A program made the position numbers and the translations under genes. Shown piece by piece: positions 49,340-63,100 of a stretch of DNA of 64,000 nt. Source of the DNA: Brachionus koreanus. Its lineage: Eukaryota; Rotifera; Eurotatoria; Ploima; Brachionidae. The DNA is taken from NCBI GenBank assembly GCA_016987375.1, contig PJRA01000263.1, positions 2,335,267 through 2,399,266 of the forward strand, read 5' to 3'. Positions within the stretch are counted from its first letter, which is position 1, and every line of letters begins with the position of its first letter. The notes beneath the pieces are model-generated. The model searched no databases. It was not told where the DNA came from and worked only from the letters and a program-made list of their open reading frames with translations.

Positions 49340-50468
49340 AAATTTTCGAAAATATTTTTTGTAAATTTTTCAAATATTAATACCCTTTCAATAATAAAAA
49401 CTAACAGATTTTGCCAAAATAATAATTTTTTTTCAATACAATAAAATAATATGGAAAATGAAATTTCAGCAAATTTTTTACAATACTTTTCATATCAATT
49501 TTTTAAAATGAAGTTTTAGATATCATAGAAGAAGCTGTACTTTTTTAAAATGAAGCAGATTGATGCAATTAAAAAATGCATCAATTATAAACCTAGCAGT
49601 ACCCTCTGAATACCTTTCATAACTTATAGAGAAAAATTTCTAGATAGATCGGTCTTTTAGACATTTTTCTCAGTGAAGAAATGAGACGATTAGTGTTGGA
49701 TACTGTTAGTGACGGCCATTGGGCCGTTAAAAATGGTGTTGACAGTTTTGATAGCCGTGCACAAAAAAAACTCAAAAAAATTTCAAAAAGTAGTAAAATT
49801 TAAAAAAGTAAATTTTATCACCCGTAGCCATCTAGACGGCGTGCCCCAAAGTTTTGTTTGGCGATTTAGTCACTGATGGTATTCAACACCACAGGCAATT
49901 AGTTTTTGATTTAAAAATATTTATATATATATATATAAAAAAGAGAATCAAAATATAAAGTTATAGGTTTAAATTAAGAAAAATTGTGAGTGTTGTCAAA
50001 ATAATTTATATAAAAGTTTGTTCGATCCTCGCTTCGCTTTAGGAATAAATAAGAATAAAGTTGTTGGATATGTAGAGAAAATTTTGTCCCTTATTTTCAA
50101 AATTTTATTTAAAAATAAAATAAAAATCTTGTTTTCTATGATAAAAAATAATATTTTAATTTTATATTTGAAATTTAAAATATATTTGTTTGTAATTTAT
50201 TCAAATTAATTTAAAATAATAAATAGAACATCTGAAAGAATATGAAAAATAGCAATTTAAATAAGCGCCAAAAATTTAGTAAATATTAAATCTGAGCCTT
50301 AAAGGTTTTTAAAAATATAATTAGAAACTAGTACGCATAAAAGTTATGCAACAACATCAAAAAATTAACATAAATTATCATCTTTGAAATGATATACGTG
50401 TTGAATATTTTGATCTGTTAATAATTTTTCATAAACTTTTTAACGATTATTTATAAATTTTTTTAAAA
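49340..50468. other. Spacer with a MITE, otherwise empty
   Basis: 1.1 kb between PACRGL and golgin-97. It contains the inverted-repeat element at 49691-49891 and a short TA run at about 49920. I see no gene. Confidence 0.4.
49691..49891. mobile_element. Small inverted-repeat (MITE-like) element
   Basis: A 201-bp element. The left end TAGTGTTGGATACTGTTAGT and the inverted right end (reading TGGTGTTGAATACCATCAGT) match with a few differences over about 23 bp, followed by GTGACGGCC on the left. Noncoding. The flanking 8-mers GAGACGAT and CAGGCAAT are only partly alike. The ends resemble the element at 55699-55879 and, more loosely, the TAGTGTTGGG ends of the foldback at 32809. Confidence 0.65.
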
Positions 50469-52332
50469 ATGTTTAATAAATTTAAAAATCAATTGAGTGA
50501 AAACTCAGGCTTCAGTTCATCACCATCGATCATAAGTTCTGTCAAAACAAATAGAAATAATTCAACAAAGAAAACAGATCCTGCCGAGTCGGGCGTTTCT
50601 GAGGATAATCAATCAAGTGATGATAATTCGAGTCAAAAAAGTCAGCTAAATACAACTAAATCAAATGATGAAAATTTATTTAACAACAATAATGGGAAAA
50701 ATGAGATAATTCAGAATACAGTGATTGTCAATGGAACAGGTAACTCGAAAGACTCATTCATTGCTTATAAAGCTAAACTGCAGGAATTAAATCAGTCACT
50801 GCTCAAGGAAATAGACAGTCTTCATGTAATTTTCCTAAATTATTTTAATTAATTTTAATCAAAAATTCAATTTTTTATTTAATTAATACGTTCGATAGTG
50901 GTTTTAAAAATCCTTATGTATTTTATCACATGTCAGTAAGTTTTAATTTTGGTACATATGTTAAAATTTCAAATAATCATTATCTTTAGAGAAAGAATAA
51001 AATTTAGTTTATTTTTATTTTAGTCCAACATTTGACTAACCAAAAGTTGAACTTTATTTTAGAAAATTTATATAGTTTAAAAATTAAAGAAAAGGTGAAT
51101 AATAAAATTTAATTTTTAATTTTTTCAATTTCTTTTTTGGCGCTATATAATTTGGTGAACTCTTTTTTTTTCGATCTAAAAAAATATTTTTCTTTAAATC
51201 AAAAATATTTATGTTTTTTAATTAATTTTAATTTATCAATTAAATAACTATTAAATTAAATTGTAAAACACGAATTTTTGGTTGCATTTTTTTTATCAAG
51301 AGATCAATTAAAAAGAAAATTTAGTTTTAGTAAATTTATTTTTTAAAAAGGCAGAAATCAATCAAAAGAATTCGGAAAATGAAGATTTGAGAGGTGAATT
51401 AGCAAAATACAAAAATATGGTTAGTTTTTTTTTTACCATAATCTAAAATTTTTCTAAATATTTTTCTAAGTTAAAAGAACAGGAAAATAAATTATTTTCA
51501 GAAATCGAGAATTCACAGATTTTAAAGTCAGAATTCGAGAGCCAAATTAATTCTATTCTAAATGGTTAATAATATTACTAACTTAATATTCTATTTTAAT
51601 AATTTAATTTAGAAAAAGAAGAACTTTTAATAAAAAATGCGGAGCTCTCCCAAAAATACGAATCATTAAAACTACTGAACTCAAAGCAACCAGACCCGTC
51701 TTCATTAAATTACTCTTTTGATTTAGAGAATGGAAATAATTCAAATTCTTCAGCTGATTTTACCGATGAAATAAAATCTCTCAAAGAAGAATTAAATGAA
51801 AAGAATAAGGTGTTATTTTTTTTTTAAATTTTTTGTTAAAAATTAATGTAAAAATTGAATTTAAAAGATAATTAAAAATCTTCAGCATCGGTTGAATGAT
51901 TTGAAAAAAACTTTACAAAAAGAGCTCAAGTATCACATGTTGCCGAACGAAAAAAAAACCGAATCTTTTTCTGAATCGCCAAATAATAAAAATTGCAGAA
52001 ATCTAAAAAACGAAATTTCACCAACTCTGTCAAATACGTCCCTGTTAAGCCAGAATTCAATAGTGTCAGATAATATATCGAATAGGCCTCAAATCACAAC
52101 TTTGAAAAAAACCCATTCGACCTTGGATATGAGTATTTTACATGACGATGTAAATTTCAAATATTTGAAGCATGTAGTTCTAAAATTTTTAACAAGTCGC
52201 GAATATGAAGCTATTCATTTGGTTAAAGCTCTATCTGTTTTACTTAATTTAAGTAAAGATGAAGAAACAATTGTTAAAAGCACTTTGGAATGGAAAATGT
52301 CATGGTTTGGCGTTAAACCAAAACCAATGTGA
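50469..52332 (+). CDS. GOLGA1: Golgin-97 (GOLGA1), short form with GRIP domain
   Basis: Golgin-97 tethers endosome-derived carriers at the trans-Golgi and is recruited by Arl1 through its GRIP domain. Six exons give about 385 residues. The start MFNKFKNQLSE resembles the MFAKLKKKIAE start of vertebrate golgin-97, followed by a Ser/Asn-rich region, limited coiled coil (YKAKLQELNQSLLKEIDSL, ENKLFSEIENSQILKSEF), LNDLKKTLQKELK, and a textbook GRIP domain (NFKYLKHVVLKFLTSREYEA to EWKMSWFGVKPKP). The GRIP domain closely matches golgin-97 and not other golgins. Human golgin-97 is 767 residues, so most of the coiled-coil rod is missing or lies in exons I did not detect in the 0.5-kb first intron. Confidence 0.88.
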
Positions 52333-53823
52333 TTCTTGTTAATTGAGAGTTTTTTTACAAAAAAATTTCGACATTTAAAAGCTAATTTATATTTTTATAT
52401 CGAAAAATAAATTTTCACCAAACTTCTGATATTTTTTTTTCAATCATTATGAAATAAAAGAATTAAAAATTTGCTTGATTTTTTTACTTTGTAAATTATT
52501 TCATTTTTTTAAGATTTACCGTCAAGTTTATTAAGTATTTACTTAATTAAATAATTATTAAATATTAGATTTTGCTAGGGTAATTTATCAAAAATTAAAA
52601 TGAAGTTTTGTTAGCTATGAATTTTTAAAGACTAATGTGAAGTTCTTTAAAACATACATATGTATAAAACATATTATGTTTTATGAAAGTTAAAACATAA
52701 TAAAACGTATATCTTAAAATATATTAAACTTAAAATTTAGCAATTTCTTTAGTAGCTTAGGTTCGTACCAGATTTCTAAAGCAATAAATAATAGTGCAAC
52801 CAGTGTTAGATGATTGAATAGACCCTTGTCAAGACAAAAAAAGGATAAAATTGAATTAAATTGTTTATAATCTTTTCTAAGCAAAATAGATTTAATTTTT
52901 GATACCGAAACATATACATTTTTAGAGCACAAAAACATCTGTTATTGTTAATGGATAATGATAAAATGGATTACTTTAGGCATTTTATTTTAGAGAGGGT
53001 TAGTTAGGAGAAAAGAAGAAGAAAAAATAATTTTTTTGATATTATTTTCCTATACATTTTTTATTTAATTATATCGTTTTTATTATTAGTTATTATTAGT
53101 GTTTTTATTATTTTGTTATTAGTAATCTTTAATGCATCATTCCAATTCACGAAAAAAGGAAAAATAAAACATATAAAAACTGTATCATATATTAGTTATA
53201 TTTATGTTCTAATGTGTTTTATTAAATTAGAATATATTTAAATTTTCATAAAAGAAACAGACAAATACAAAGGTGTGTTTGTGTGGTTAAAATTTATGAA
53301 TATTAGTAAGTGAAGCGATATTTTTAATTAGCTTAAATCAAAAGAAAAGAGAAATCAAAAGTTAATATTTTTTTGCTTATAAAACTTTTGGAATAATCAA
53401 GAAATACATGAAGAGGTAAAAACATTTATTAAATTTATAAATTTAGAAAATTATAAATTTGGAAATAATTTTAATGGCGAATATTCGAATTTATCTTTTT
53501 AGTTTGTTGAAAAATCACATTCAATTATAAATTTTTATTTCATAATACCCATGAAAAAAAAATAATTTATTTAAGATTTCTAGAAAAATTTGTCATTTTA
53601 AATAATTTATAAATAAAAGCTTTTTTTTTTTTTAGTATTTTTATTTTATTAGCTTTAATTTAGAATTTGAAAAAAACCCTCAATAGAATGATTACACGTA
53701 ATAAATTAAAAATTTCAAAATAAAGTGAGAGTATAAAAAAATTATAATTTTTAGTTTTAATATTTCATTTTTGCTAGTAAAATTTTTTTCTTATTTAAAA
53801 AATTCAATTTTTAATAGATAAAA
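52333..53823. other. Spacer, no gene seen
   Basis: 1.5 kb upstream of TMBIM4. Only short frames and (TTA)n-like stretches near 53080-53120. The last bases before the ATG read ATTCAATTTTTAATAG, a good 3' splice-site look-alike ending at 53817. Confidence 0.4.
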
Positions 53824-54798
53824 ATGAATTTCTTTTCTTCAAATCAATCTGGTCAGTCTAATCCTTTGTTTGTTTCTGGTTTGAACAAAGGACCCAGTGT
53901 TCTTAATTCAAGTCCTCACGTGAGATTGGGCTACTTAAAAAAAGTCTATGGAATTCTTTCAATTCAATTGGCATTCACAACAGTTCTCACTTCGATTGTC
54001 GTTCTTTCCCCGAGCATTCAACTATTTTTGATTTCAAAGTTAATATTAATTTTTGATTATATTATTAAAAGTAAATAAATTAATATTGTTTTAATTTTTT
54101 AAGCATTTGGCTATTGTTTATTAGTGCAATTGGAAATATTGCGATAACATGGGCTTTAATGGAAAAACGAAATGAGTATCCAACCAATTTTTATCTTATG
54201 GGAGCTTTTGTAATATTTTCTAGCTATTATGAAAAAACTCGATTTTTAATTATATAATTTTAGACTTTTTTAAACTCAGTAAGTTTAGGAATGATAGGTA
54301 AATAGTCTTAGTTTAATTTTTTTGATAGTTTAATATATGATTAAATCTAAGTGGCACAATACCCGGCATTCATTATCGCTCAAGCATTTTTGCTGACGAC
54401 AGTCATTACTGTGGGTTTGACAGTCTATACTTTCACTTCTAAAAATGACATGACTTATATTGGCGGTTATTTATACTCAGTTTTATCTGTCCTATTTATT
54501 GGAAGCTTGGTTCATGTAAATGTTTACAATTTAGCCGTAAATTATTTTTAATAATATTTTTTAGATTTTCTTCGGCAATTCATTTACAGATACAGCATTG
54601 TCAGTTTTGGGAGCTTGTCTGTTCGCTGGTTACATTATTTATGACACCACCTTGATAATGAAACACCTTAGTGCTGAAGAGTACATTATTGGAGTATTGA
54701 ACTTGTATCTCGATATTATCAATTTATTTGTCAAACTGCTAAAAATATTAAAAGCTTTGAATGGAGAAGAGAAAAAACAAAAAAATAGAAGAGAATAA
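53824..54798 (+). CDS. TMBIM4: TMBIM4 / Lifeguard 4 (Bax-inhibitor-1 family)
   Basis: TMBIM4 (GAAP) is a Golgi/ER multi-spanning protein that modulates Ca2+ leak and apoptosis. Five exons join in frame to about 245 residues: 53824-54036, an exon from 54104, a short one near 54265, 54351-54515 and 54566-54798. Landmarks: VRLGYLKKVYGILSIQLAFT, EKRNEYPTNFYLMGAF, AQAFLLTTVITVGLTVYTF, AGYIIYDTTLIMKHLSAEEY and LYLDIINLFVKLLKIL, the BI-1 family hallmark near the end. Seven membrane segments are expected. The basic tail (KKQKNRRE) is cytosolic. AATAAA at about 54875 may be its polyA signal. Confidence 0.93.
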
Positions 54799-57700
54799 AA
54801 GAGTGAAATTCACTATTAGTAGAATATGGATTTATTGTAAAATTTTTTTTGTCATTAACCATTAAAATTATTTTAATAAACTTTGAATTAATTTTTGTTA
54901 CAATTTAATATATTAGCTAAATTGTTTGTTTATCTTCTTTTTTAAAATACAATTGGCAAACTAAGTGTGTTGACTTATAAAAATAAAGATTTCTTTTAAG
55001 ATAGAAAAAATATTTACTTTATATTTTTCTAAATTTAGGGAAACTTTATGTTTTAAAACCTTAAATTAGTAAATAACTCTGAATAAAATGTAATTGTTGT
55101 GTTTAACAATAATGTTTGTTTGTGAAAATAAACTTTCTTTGAAAATATTTCAGAAAAACAGCTTTCACATTAGAATTTTTAGATAAACATTTTTGATTAA
55201 AATTGATTCAATGAAGTTGATTCATTCGTTTACAAGTATATATCTATTAAATTAAATTAAGAACTTAAAATTCTATAGATAATCTTTCTTATCAGAATTC
55301 TACTAAAACAACAGAATTGTTTTAATTCATTCTTGTGCTGTCTTAAGGTGTTTTGTTTTATTTAAAAAATTACAAAATAGTTTTTAATATTAATTATTTG
55401 GTAATTAAAACAGATAAGTCAAGATTTTTTGATTTAAATTGAATTCTAGAGTTTAATCATCAAAATTTTAACTCTAAAGTTTATAAAATTGTTCGATTTT
55501 TGTAAATAAAAATTTAAAATTTCTTCACATTAGATTTTAATTTGAATGCAAAAATTTTTTATTTAAGCTTTTAAGTGCAAATATTGATGTTTAAAATTTA
55601 TATTTTTTTTGGTAATCAACTATTATCGAATTCTATTTAATATTTAAATTTATTAATTTACAAAAAGTATTTCAGAAGATTTTCATTATTTTTAAAGCTA
55701 GGTTTTGGCCGGCTTGATGGCACTGGGGCTTAAAATTTTTTTTTCTAAATTTTATTGTTTTTTCTTATACTCAATTCTTTTATCTGTCAGCTTTTCATAT
55801 TTGAAATTATTTTTAATTTTATTTTTGTACACAACCATTAAAACGGTCTAACGACCGCCACTGACGGTACCCAACCCTATGAATAACTGAATGATTTTTC
55901 TAGAATTTTTGTGTATAAATTTGACTCTTCATAAATTTTCTATCATAGAAAATAGGTAGTTTTTGTTGATCCTGACCTAAATTTTTTTTCATGAAAATTA
56001 AAAGGAAAAGGTTTTATAAAGTAATAACAAAAGTTTCTATCATTTTATATCATTTAAAACCTAAAATAAATGAAGAATTCGTCCTATATATTTAAATAAA
56101 TGGGAAATCCACTGCAAATAAATCTATTTCGATCTTCCGAATATTTATTTGATACTTTGGAAAATATTTTCATTAAAAACTCCTAAGAATTGATTTAATG
56201 AGTTAATTTTTTTAATTGTGTTTTTATTTGATTTATGTAAATTACTAAATCTGAGTTCATTTTTTTTCAACTTCAGTATCAAAATGAATGAATTTAATTT
56301 TGTATTTTTGAAAAAAAAATTAGACAGAATTTCAAAATGATTTTTATCTACAGTAAAAAACAAATATTAATTTCATATTTTAAATACTAGATTTTTAATT
56401 TTTTTACTCATAGAGAAATGAACTCATGCATCTAATCTCCTTAATCACATGATTCTTTTTCATAGTTGTTTAAATTAATCAAGGCTATTTTTAATACATT
56501 CACGAGACAAATCCAAAAAGACAATACATTAATTGTCACCTAATAAGCTAAAAATAGTCAAAATAGTCTTTGAGCAAATTCCTGGCAAAAAACACGTGTT
56601 CATGGGAGAAAAAATAGAACAACCATGCAAGAAACCTACAAAATCTGGTTTGATTTTTATCATTTTATTTTAAATTCAAGGGCTAAATCTATCAAAAAAA
56701 TGAGTATTAAAACTAAGTATGATTCCAAAAATAATTGTCCCTGTAATTTTTAGGTCAAGTTTAGTCAAATGGTTAAATATTGTGGAAAAGATTTTAAAAT
56801 CACAAATACATTACAATAACAAAAAATCTAGCTTTTAAAAGAAAAAAATTTGAACATGAGAACATTAATGCGTGACTTAATTTAACTTTTTGCCCACATT
56901 TACCCGCATAGACTTGAGACTTTGTATCAACCTATTCTTTTTTCATGTACTAATAGGAAACTACCAAGAGGATAGTAAATAACAAGATAGAAACATTATT
57001 GTTTTATTAATAACGCTTTAAAGGTTAAACTAACAAATATTTTAAATAACTTGGTATTAGAATGACCCAATGGTTGTATAAGTATTAGATTTTTTTATAA
57101 ATATAAGAAAATTATATGTATTTTATGTTATCTGTTTCAAAACATTAAAAAAAAATAAGGATGCTTAGTTAGCTATTTAGAAATTATAAATTAAAAAGAT
57201 ATAATTCAGAAAAATTACCTTCATTTGTAAAGAATTTCGTTGGTTGCTTTTAAAATTATGTAAATATTTTTTAACTTAAAATAAATTTATTTTTCTCACT
57301 ACATACTTAGAATTGCATAATTTTAGTTAATAGTTTACTTAAAGTTGAGATTCTGATCGATAGAAAAGTCAGCTGTAAGGATTTATAAAGTTTAGATGAA
57401 TTGATTTAGAGAGTAAGCAGACCATGAAGGTATGTAAGAAGATGATGTTTTTCTATGAGGATTAAAGAGATGTTTTGAAGGCATGAAATACAAGTGTGAG
57501 TGTCTGTGTGTACATGGTCTAATAAATTTCTTATTTTAAAATGCGTTACTTCCCGAAACTTAAAGATTTTAATTTAAATAAACTTATTCTAAATGTAAAA
57601 AAATATTTTTATTTAATTTTGTTATTTTAGCCTCGAGCTTTTTTTAATTAAGATTTTCTAACTCAATAGTTTTAGTAAAATTAGAAATATTGGACAAGCT

Positions 57701-60149
57701 AGATAAAATTTTTACTATTTTTTAATTGATTTCAAATTTTAAATTAAAAATTCCGATTAATGATTTAACAATTTTTGGCCGATTTTATAAAGAATTAGTT
57801 TTTAGCCCAAGTTTATGGTCACACTCCAAAGATTAAAAATAATGACCAAATTAAATTTAGAAGAAAATTTGAATTTTTTAAATTATAATTGTATTTATAA
57901 TTTGCCAAATGGTTATTAATTTTTTCCCATTGCTGGTTGTGATTCAGTGGACAAACTCATTCATTGAACATGTCTATCAATAGTGATGAGTCTTGTTTGA
58001 GATTAATAAAGCCCAGTTTAGTTAAATATAGGATCAGTTTAAAAAAAAAGCTAAAATTAAAAAAAAATTCTTAGTAATTAAGAACATTCCTGAATTTCTA
58101 AAAAGTAAAATGATAATACGCGATTTATTCTCATTTTGGTTTAGTTTTGAGTTTTTATTTTAATAATACATTCAGTTTTAGAACTAAATTATTTCAATTT
58201 TAGGAAATTTAAATAAAGAATTTTACTCATATTGCATGCGATTATTCATATTCGTAAAAAACTAATCATATATCGATGAAATGTTGTTTTTTTTTTAAAT
58301 TAAAGATAAAATTTTAGAGATAATTCATTAAAATAAAGAAAAATAAAACAGCTAGGATATTTTGCACATGTGAATTAATGAAACAATTTCGATAGAAAAT
58401 TCAAGTTAGTAATTGTTGACAAAATTTAAAATCTAAAATAATCAATTTTTAATTTAAAAAATTGTTGTAAAATTTTGAAATTTTTCCTATGAAAAATGAC
58501 TAAGATATTTCAAAATTAAAAAAAAATCATTCTGTAAGAATAATAAAATATTTGGAAACTAGGTTCCAAATTTCTGAAAGGTTGATTAAAATTTTTTCTT
58601 TATTTTGTGGTGAGAAAATTTTTAATTTCTTAGTTTACGGCATAAATAAAACAATAGAAGTTTTGTAAACTTAATAAAGATAAGATTGTTTCTAAAAGAC
58701 TAACACTATCACTTATTGAATTTTTTTAATAAATAGACATGAGAAAAGTGATATGCCAAAGTTTAAGTGAAACTAAGAGCCCGCCAGTATCTTGATTTGT
58801 TTGATCAAAAAATCATACAATTTTGATAACTGGTTGTATTATGATAACTTGAATTATGTGAATTCAAATTTTCATTAAATTAGCATACTTAATGCACACT
58901 TAATTTTTCTCTCTCCCCTTCTTTCTAGACTCAATTTTAAATGTTCTTCTATTTAATTTTATTTTCTTGAGCCAATACGGTACAATATAGCTGTAAATTT
59001 GAATAATAAAATCAATTTTGTTTCACATTATAAATTTAGCAAATTTTAAATATCTGCAGTTATACTAAGAACAAGAAGCTCAATAAAAAGCACGAAATAG
59101 AGGACTTGTGCAGTAAAGTTGAATGCCAAATTTGTCAAATAATATTTTGTGTAAATTATTTGTGCGCATATTTAGCCGTGCCAATGTGATCATTTCAATA
59201 TGCACACAACTGCAAGTTTTTTCTCTCTTTCTCTTTATTCTAGTTGCAATATTATTTTAAAAAAAATCAAATCGTTTTCCGATATCGTCATTTAATAATC
59301 ATAATGTAAATCATAATTTTGCTCACAATATTCAAAATTGCTTCAAAACTCTCACTTACAGCCTCTCTTTTTTTTCTCTCTTTATATTTTTTTTTCAATT
59401 TTTATGTCATTTTTGTATAGCTAATTTTGGTCATTCACGAATCTTTCCAATTTTAAGCAGGGATTCAATTTTGAATGAGAATTTCATGTCCTGCTTGTTT
59501 CAATTTTCAAATATATTTCAGCTGGTGAAAAAAGGTGAAAAAACCGAAAATGATCTTAGTCATTAATCTTAACTACTTGTACACTAATTTCATCAGCTCA
59601 ATTTTTTATTTTATTTTTTTTTTCAAGTATTTAGTTTTTTTAATTTTTTCGATATTGAGTCCTGTCCGTCCAATTTTCAAGTGTTTAATAGGCACTTTTT
59701 TTTATTGTAACCAAAATTCAGACTTAAGATTTTTAAATCTGACAGCTTTTTTACGATATTTGCTGAGATAATATTTTTTATTTAAATGATAAAAGTAAAA
59801 TTTCATATGACAGATTTGAAAATTCAGAAATAGAGTAGCAAGGGTAACAAAAATGAAATTTTCACTTTTAAGACAAAATATTTTGTCTCATGTAAGGTGT
59901 TTTTTGTCTTAATTTTTATTAACGGTCTAAAAATTAGGATAATTTTTAATGATTTTTTTTGATTAATATAAATTATATTTTAGTTCTAGATAAAATTAAA
60001 CAAAAAAAAAATGATGTTGTTATTTTAGTATGCGAACCAAATTGAATATTTAGACAAAATAGATAATTACGTGAAAATGGTTCTTTAACAAAAAATTTCC
60101 AAATCAATAAAACAAAAATAAATTAGTCAAAATTAGCTCATAATACTCA
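54799..60149. other. 5.3-kb gene-poor stretch
   Basis: The longest interval without a supported coding exon. It contains one inverted-repeat element (55699-55879), scattered pyrimidine-rich tracts (for example 58910-58930, 59215-59245, 59360-59400) and AT-rich sequence. It may hold promoter and 5' UTR exons of the downstream CCCH gene or noncoding transcripts, but I see no direct evidence. Confidence 0.35.
55699..55879. mobile_element. MITE-like element related to 49691-49891
   Basis: The right end, inverted, reads TAGGGTTGGGTACCGTCAGT then GGCGGTCGTTAGACCG, close to the left end of the 49691 element (TAGTGTTGGATACTGTTAGT, GACGGCC). The left end (TAGGTTTTGGCCGGCTTGAT) is a poor partner, so the copy is decayed. 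Noncoding. Confidence 0.45.
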
Positions 60150-63100
60150 ATGTTGACGAATACATATTATCATTCGCAATTTAATTCACCTATTCATTCA
60201 AAGCCAATTCAATTTGTCCAGCATCCTCAACAGCACTTAGGTCCGAATCAATCAAAAAGTAACTATTGAGTACATGAACTAAAACAAGATCTAATCTAAA
60301 AAATTAGTTCTATTAGTTTTGTTTCTATTCTTGGATTCGATCCAAAAATAAAACCAAAATCGATCAAACTGTCTAGGAAAACGATTCGCTAGTTTATTAT
60401 TATAATTTTGACATTTTGGTCTTTAATGAATATATGTTTATATGAAAAAAATTTTTTTTTTTTTTAAATATATTTATATAAATTATTTTGATAAATCAAG
60501 ACATTATTGTAAAAATTAGCATAGAATCAATATATCGAATTGGGTCGAGCTCAAAACTTAACTGATCTAAAGATAAATTTTGACAATTAAAAATTTTTTT
60601 CTAGTTCAATCTGATATGGAGTACACACAAACGAAACTAGAAGTGCCCGTTATAATCACAACCAATTACGGATTTGATCAAGTTAGTTTTTTTTGTTAAT
60701 GCCTTGGCTTTAGAAAAGTACACAAATAAAGGCGTTTGTCATTCGTGTTTGCTTAAAAGGAGTGCTCCTGTCATATCCATCCATTCATCCACATTTTTAA
60801 ACTATACTCTTCGAATAATGATCGATTTGAGCCAAAAGTGTATTCAAATTAAAGTCTTTATTCTTTAATTCTCAAGTCAAGATTTTGTATTAAAATTTAA
60901 CTTGGCTTTAATTTTAGACATTTAAAAAATTAAAAAGATATTTAATTAAATTTCTTTCATAGAAAAAGCAGCATATTTTTTATCTTGTTTGTTTATTTAA
61001 TTTGGATAATCAAAAAATTACAACATTTTAGGCTAAAACAAAAAATAAATCAAGTATGTGCTAATTACGGCTGTGAATTTATGACTTTAGGTGCAAAAAT
61101 TTCAACTATGATAAAACAAAAAAGTTAAAAAAATTTTTTTTTTTCTCGAATTATATTTAAACTTGTCTAATTTATTAGACTTTTTGCGCACCTGTTTATT
61201 CTATAAGGCCCAAATAACGAGTGCGCAATTAGATTTAATTAATTACATTAATTAAATATGAAAAGGTATATTTTTAAAATAAGACAATAGAAAAAAAATT
61301 AAAATATTTGTCAAAATAAATTCTAAACATCCAAATTCAGAATCAACTAGAATATGAATTAAAATTTTTGTTATATTTATTCCAGGTGTCTTGTTAAACA
61401 AAATTGGATTTTTTCTGTAAAATGAATTGGCTTTTGATTTTTGGATAGTTTTTTTTTTTTTTTAATTTCTAAAAAATACGAAATAATTTCATGTAGGGTC
61501 AAAAAAACTGACGCTTAGCAACCGAGTCAAAAATAGCCGAATAACAATTGAATACTAAAAAGTTTTGTATTTTTAGAACAACAATAGCAAGGAAAGTTCA
61601 CGCTTAATAGACGACATGCTCTTATGCCGAAGCTATTACACAGGCGCCAAACTGGACAGCTGTTTGGCAATTGATTGTTTGCTTTCAAATGCCGAGTCGA
61701 CACTTCCGTGTCTCTCGTCTTCGTCGTCGACCACGTCTACTTCCTCGTCGAGCACATCCCTTAACCTGAACGAGCCGGAGACCAAGCCGAGCACAAAGGA
61801 CCACCTGAAGGCTTACAGCATAAAAAAAAACAGCTTTATATTCAAAAATGTGAACAAAAACGTCAAATCGGACTCGTCGTGCATATCCTCGTCCAGTGAA
61901 TGTTTGAGCTCGGACGAAGGCTACGTGGGTAGCTATTCGGAACACTACGACTTTAACAAATTAAAACAAAATTTAGTAAACGCGTCTAGCTATGATGAAT
62001 CGCAAGAGAACGTCGACATTCAAATACCAGCTTTGTTTGCTCTTGATGACACAGTCGATGTAAATTCAAGTCTAATTGTTTCCTGTGACGAGCTTGATTT
62101 GGCCGAAAAGTGTTTTCCAAAAATTGACGAAAAAATTTTTTACTCGAACAATTGGACTTTATATGACGAATTGACGAGTTCGTTCACTCTCGAGTCCATT
62201 ATTGAAATTCAACAATTGTTCAAACAAATACTTAGTGAGAGATTAAATGCGCAAAAAATATACGAAAGCGAAATGGCTAGTTCGAATTGGCGCAATGTGA
62301 TTGAGAAAAGACAACAAAATGCGTTAAAAGAGGGCGAATTTTTGCTTGAGGACGAGTGTGATCTAAACGCATATTTGAATGAAATAGACATGAATTTGGA
62401 CTATTCGCACATGGATCAAATTTATCTTAACTCAAATTCGTCTATTTTAAGCAGCGATTTGGATCAATATCTCAAATTTTCGCACAACAAAATGGCGTTC
62501 AATTTACGCAAGTATCACGAGTATCTTTTTGGCGAACGAATAGCTAAAAAATCGCTCTTTGCCAACATTCAAGTTGATTCAATAGCCGAATTTGTGCCCG
62601 TGCAAGACAACGAGTCCTACACTTACGAAGAGAACTATGAGGTCGAATCGAACGAGTACGATTTTAACGAGCCATATTTGATCAACGATGCCGAGTATAC
62701 AATGATTGAGTGCGACAACATGCAAGAGAATTCACATAATTTTCTAACTGATACGACTATGATCGCACATGAGTTGGACGATTTGGAGTCGAGTCCCAAT
62801 TTGGACTATGATGTAAACAGTGTCGAATACGAGGACTACGAAGATCAAATTTACATAGACAGCTTGACTGAGGAAGAGGCCATTTCGCTGTTGAGAAACG
62901 AGTCCGAAATTTACGCATTGCAAATGTCACAAGCGGCCAAATATGGTCTATTGGACGAGGGTGCTCAAAAACGTGCCAAAAAAAACAAAAAGGTCCGTTT
63001 GGATAGCGGCCACACGGACGATTTGTCCAAAGCGGATATATTCGACAGTGTGTTCAATTATGACGAGCATTTCGAGCATGAAAACTTCGACTATAATGAC

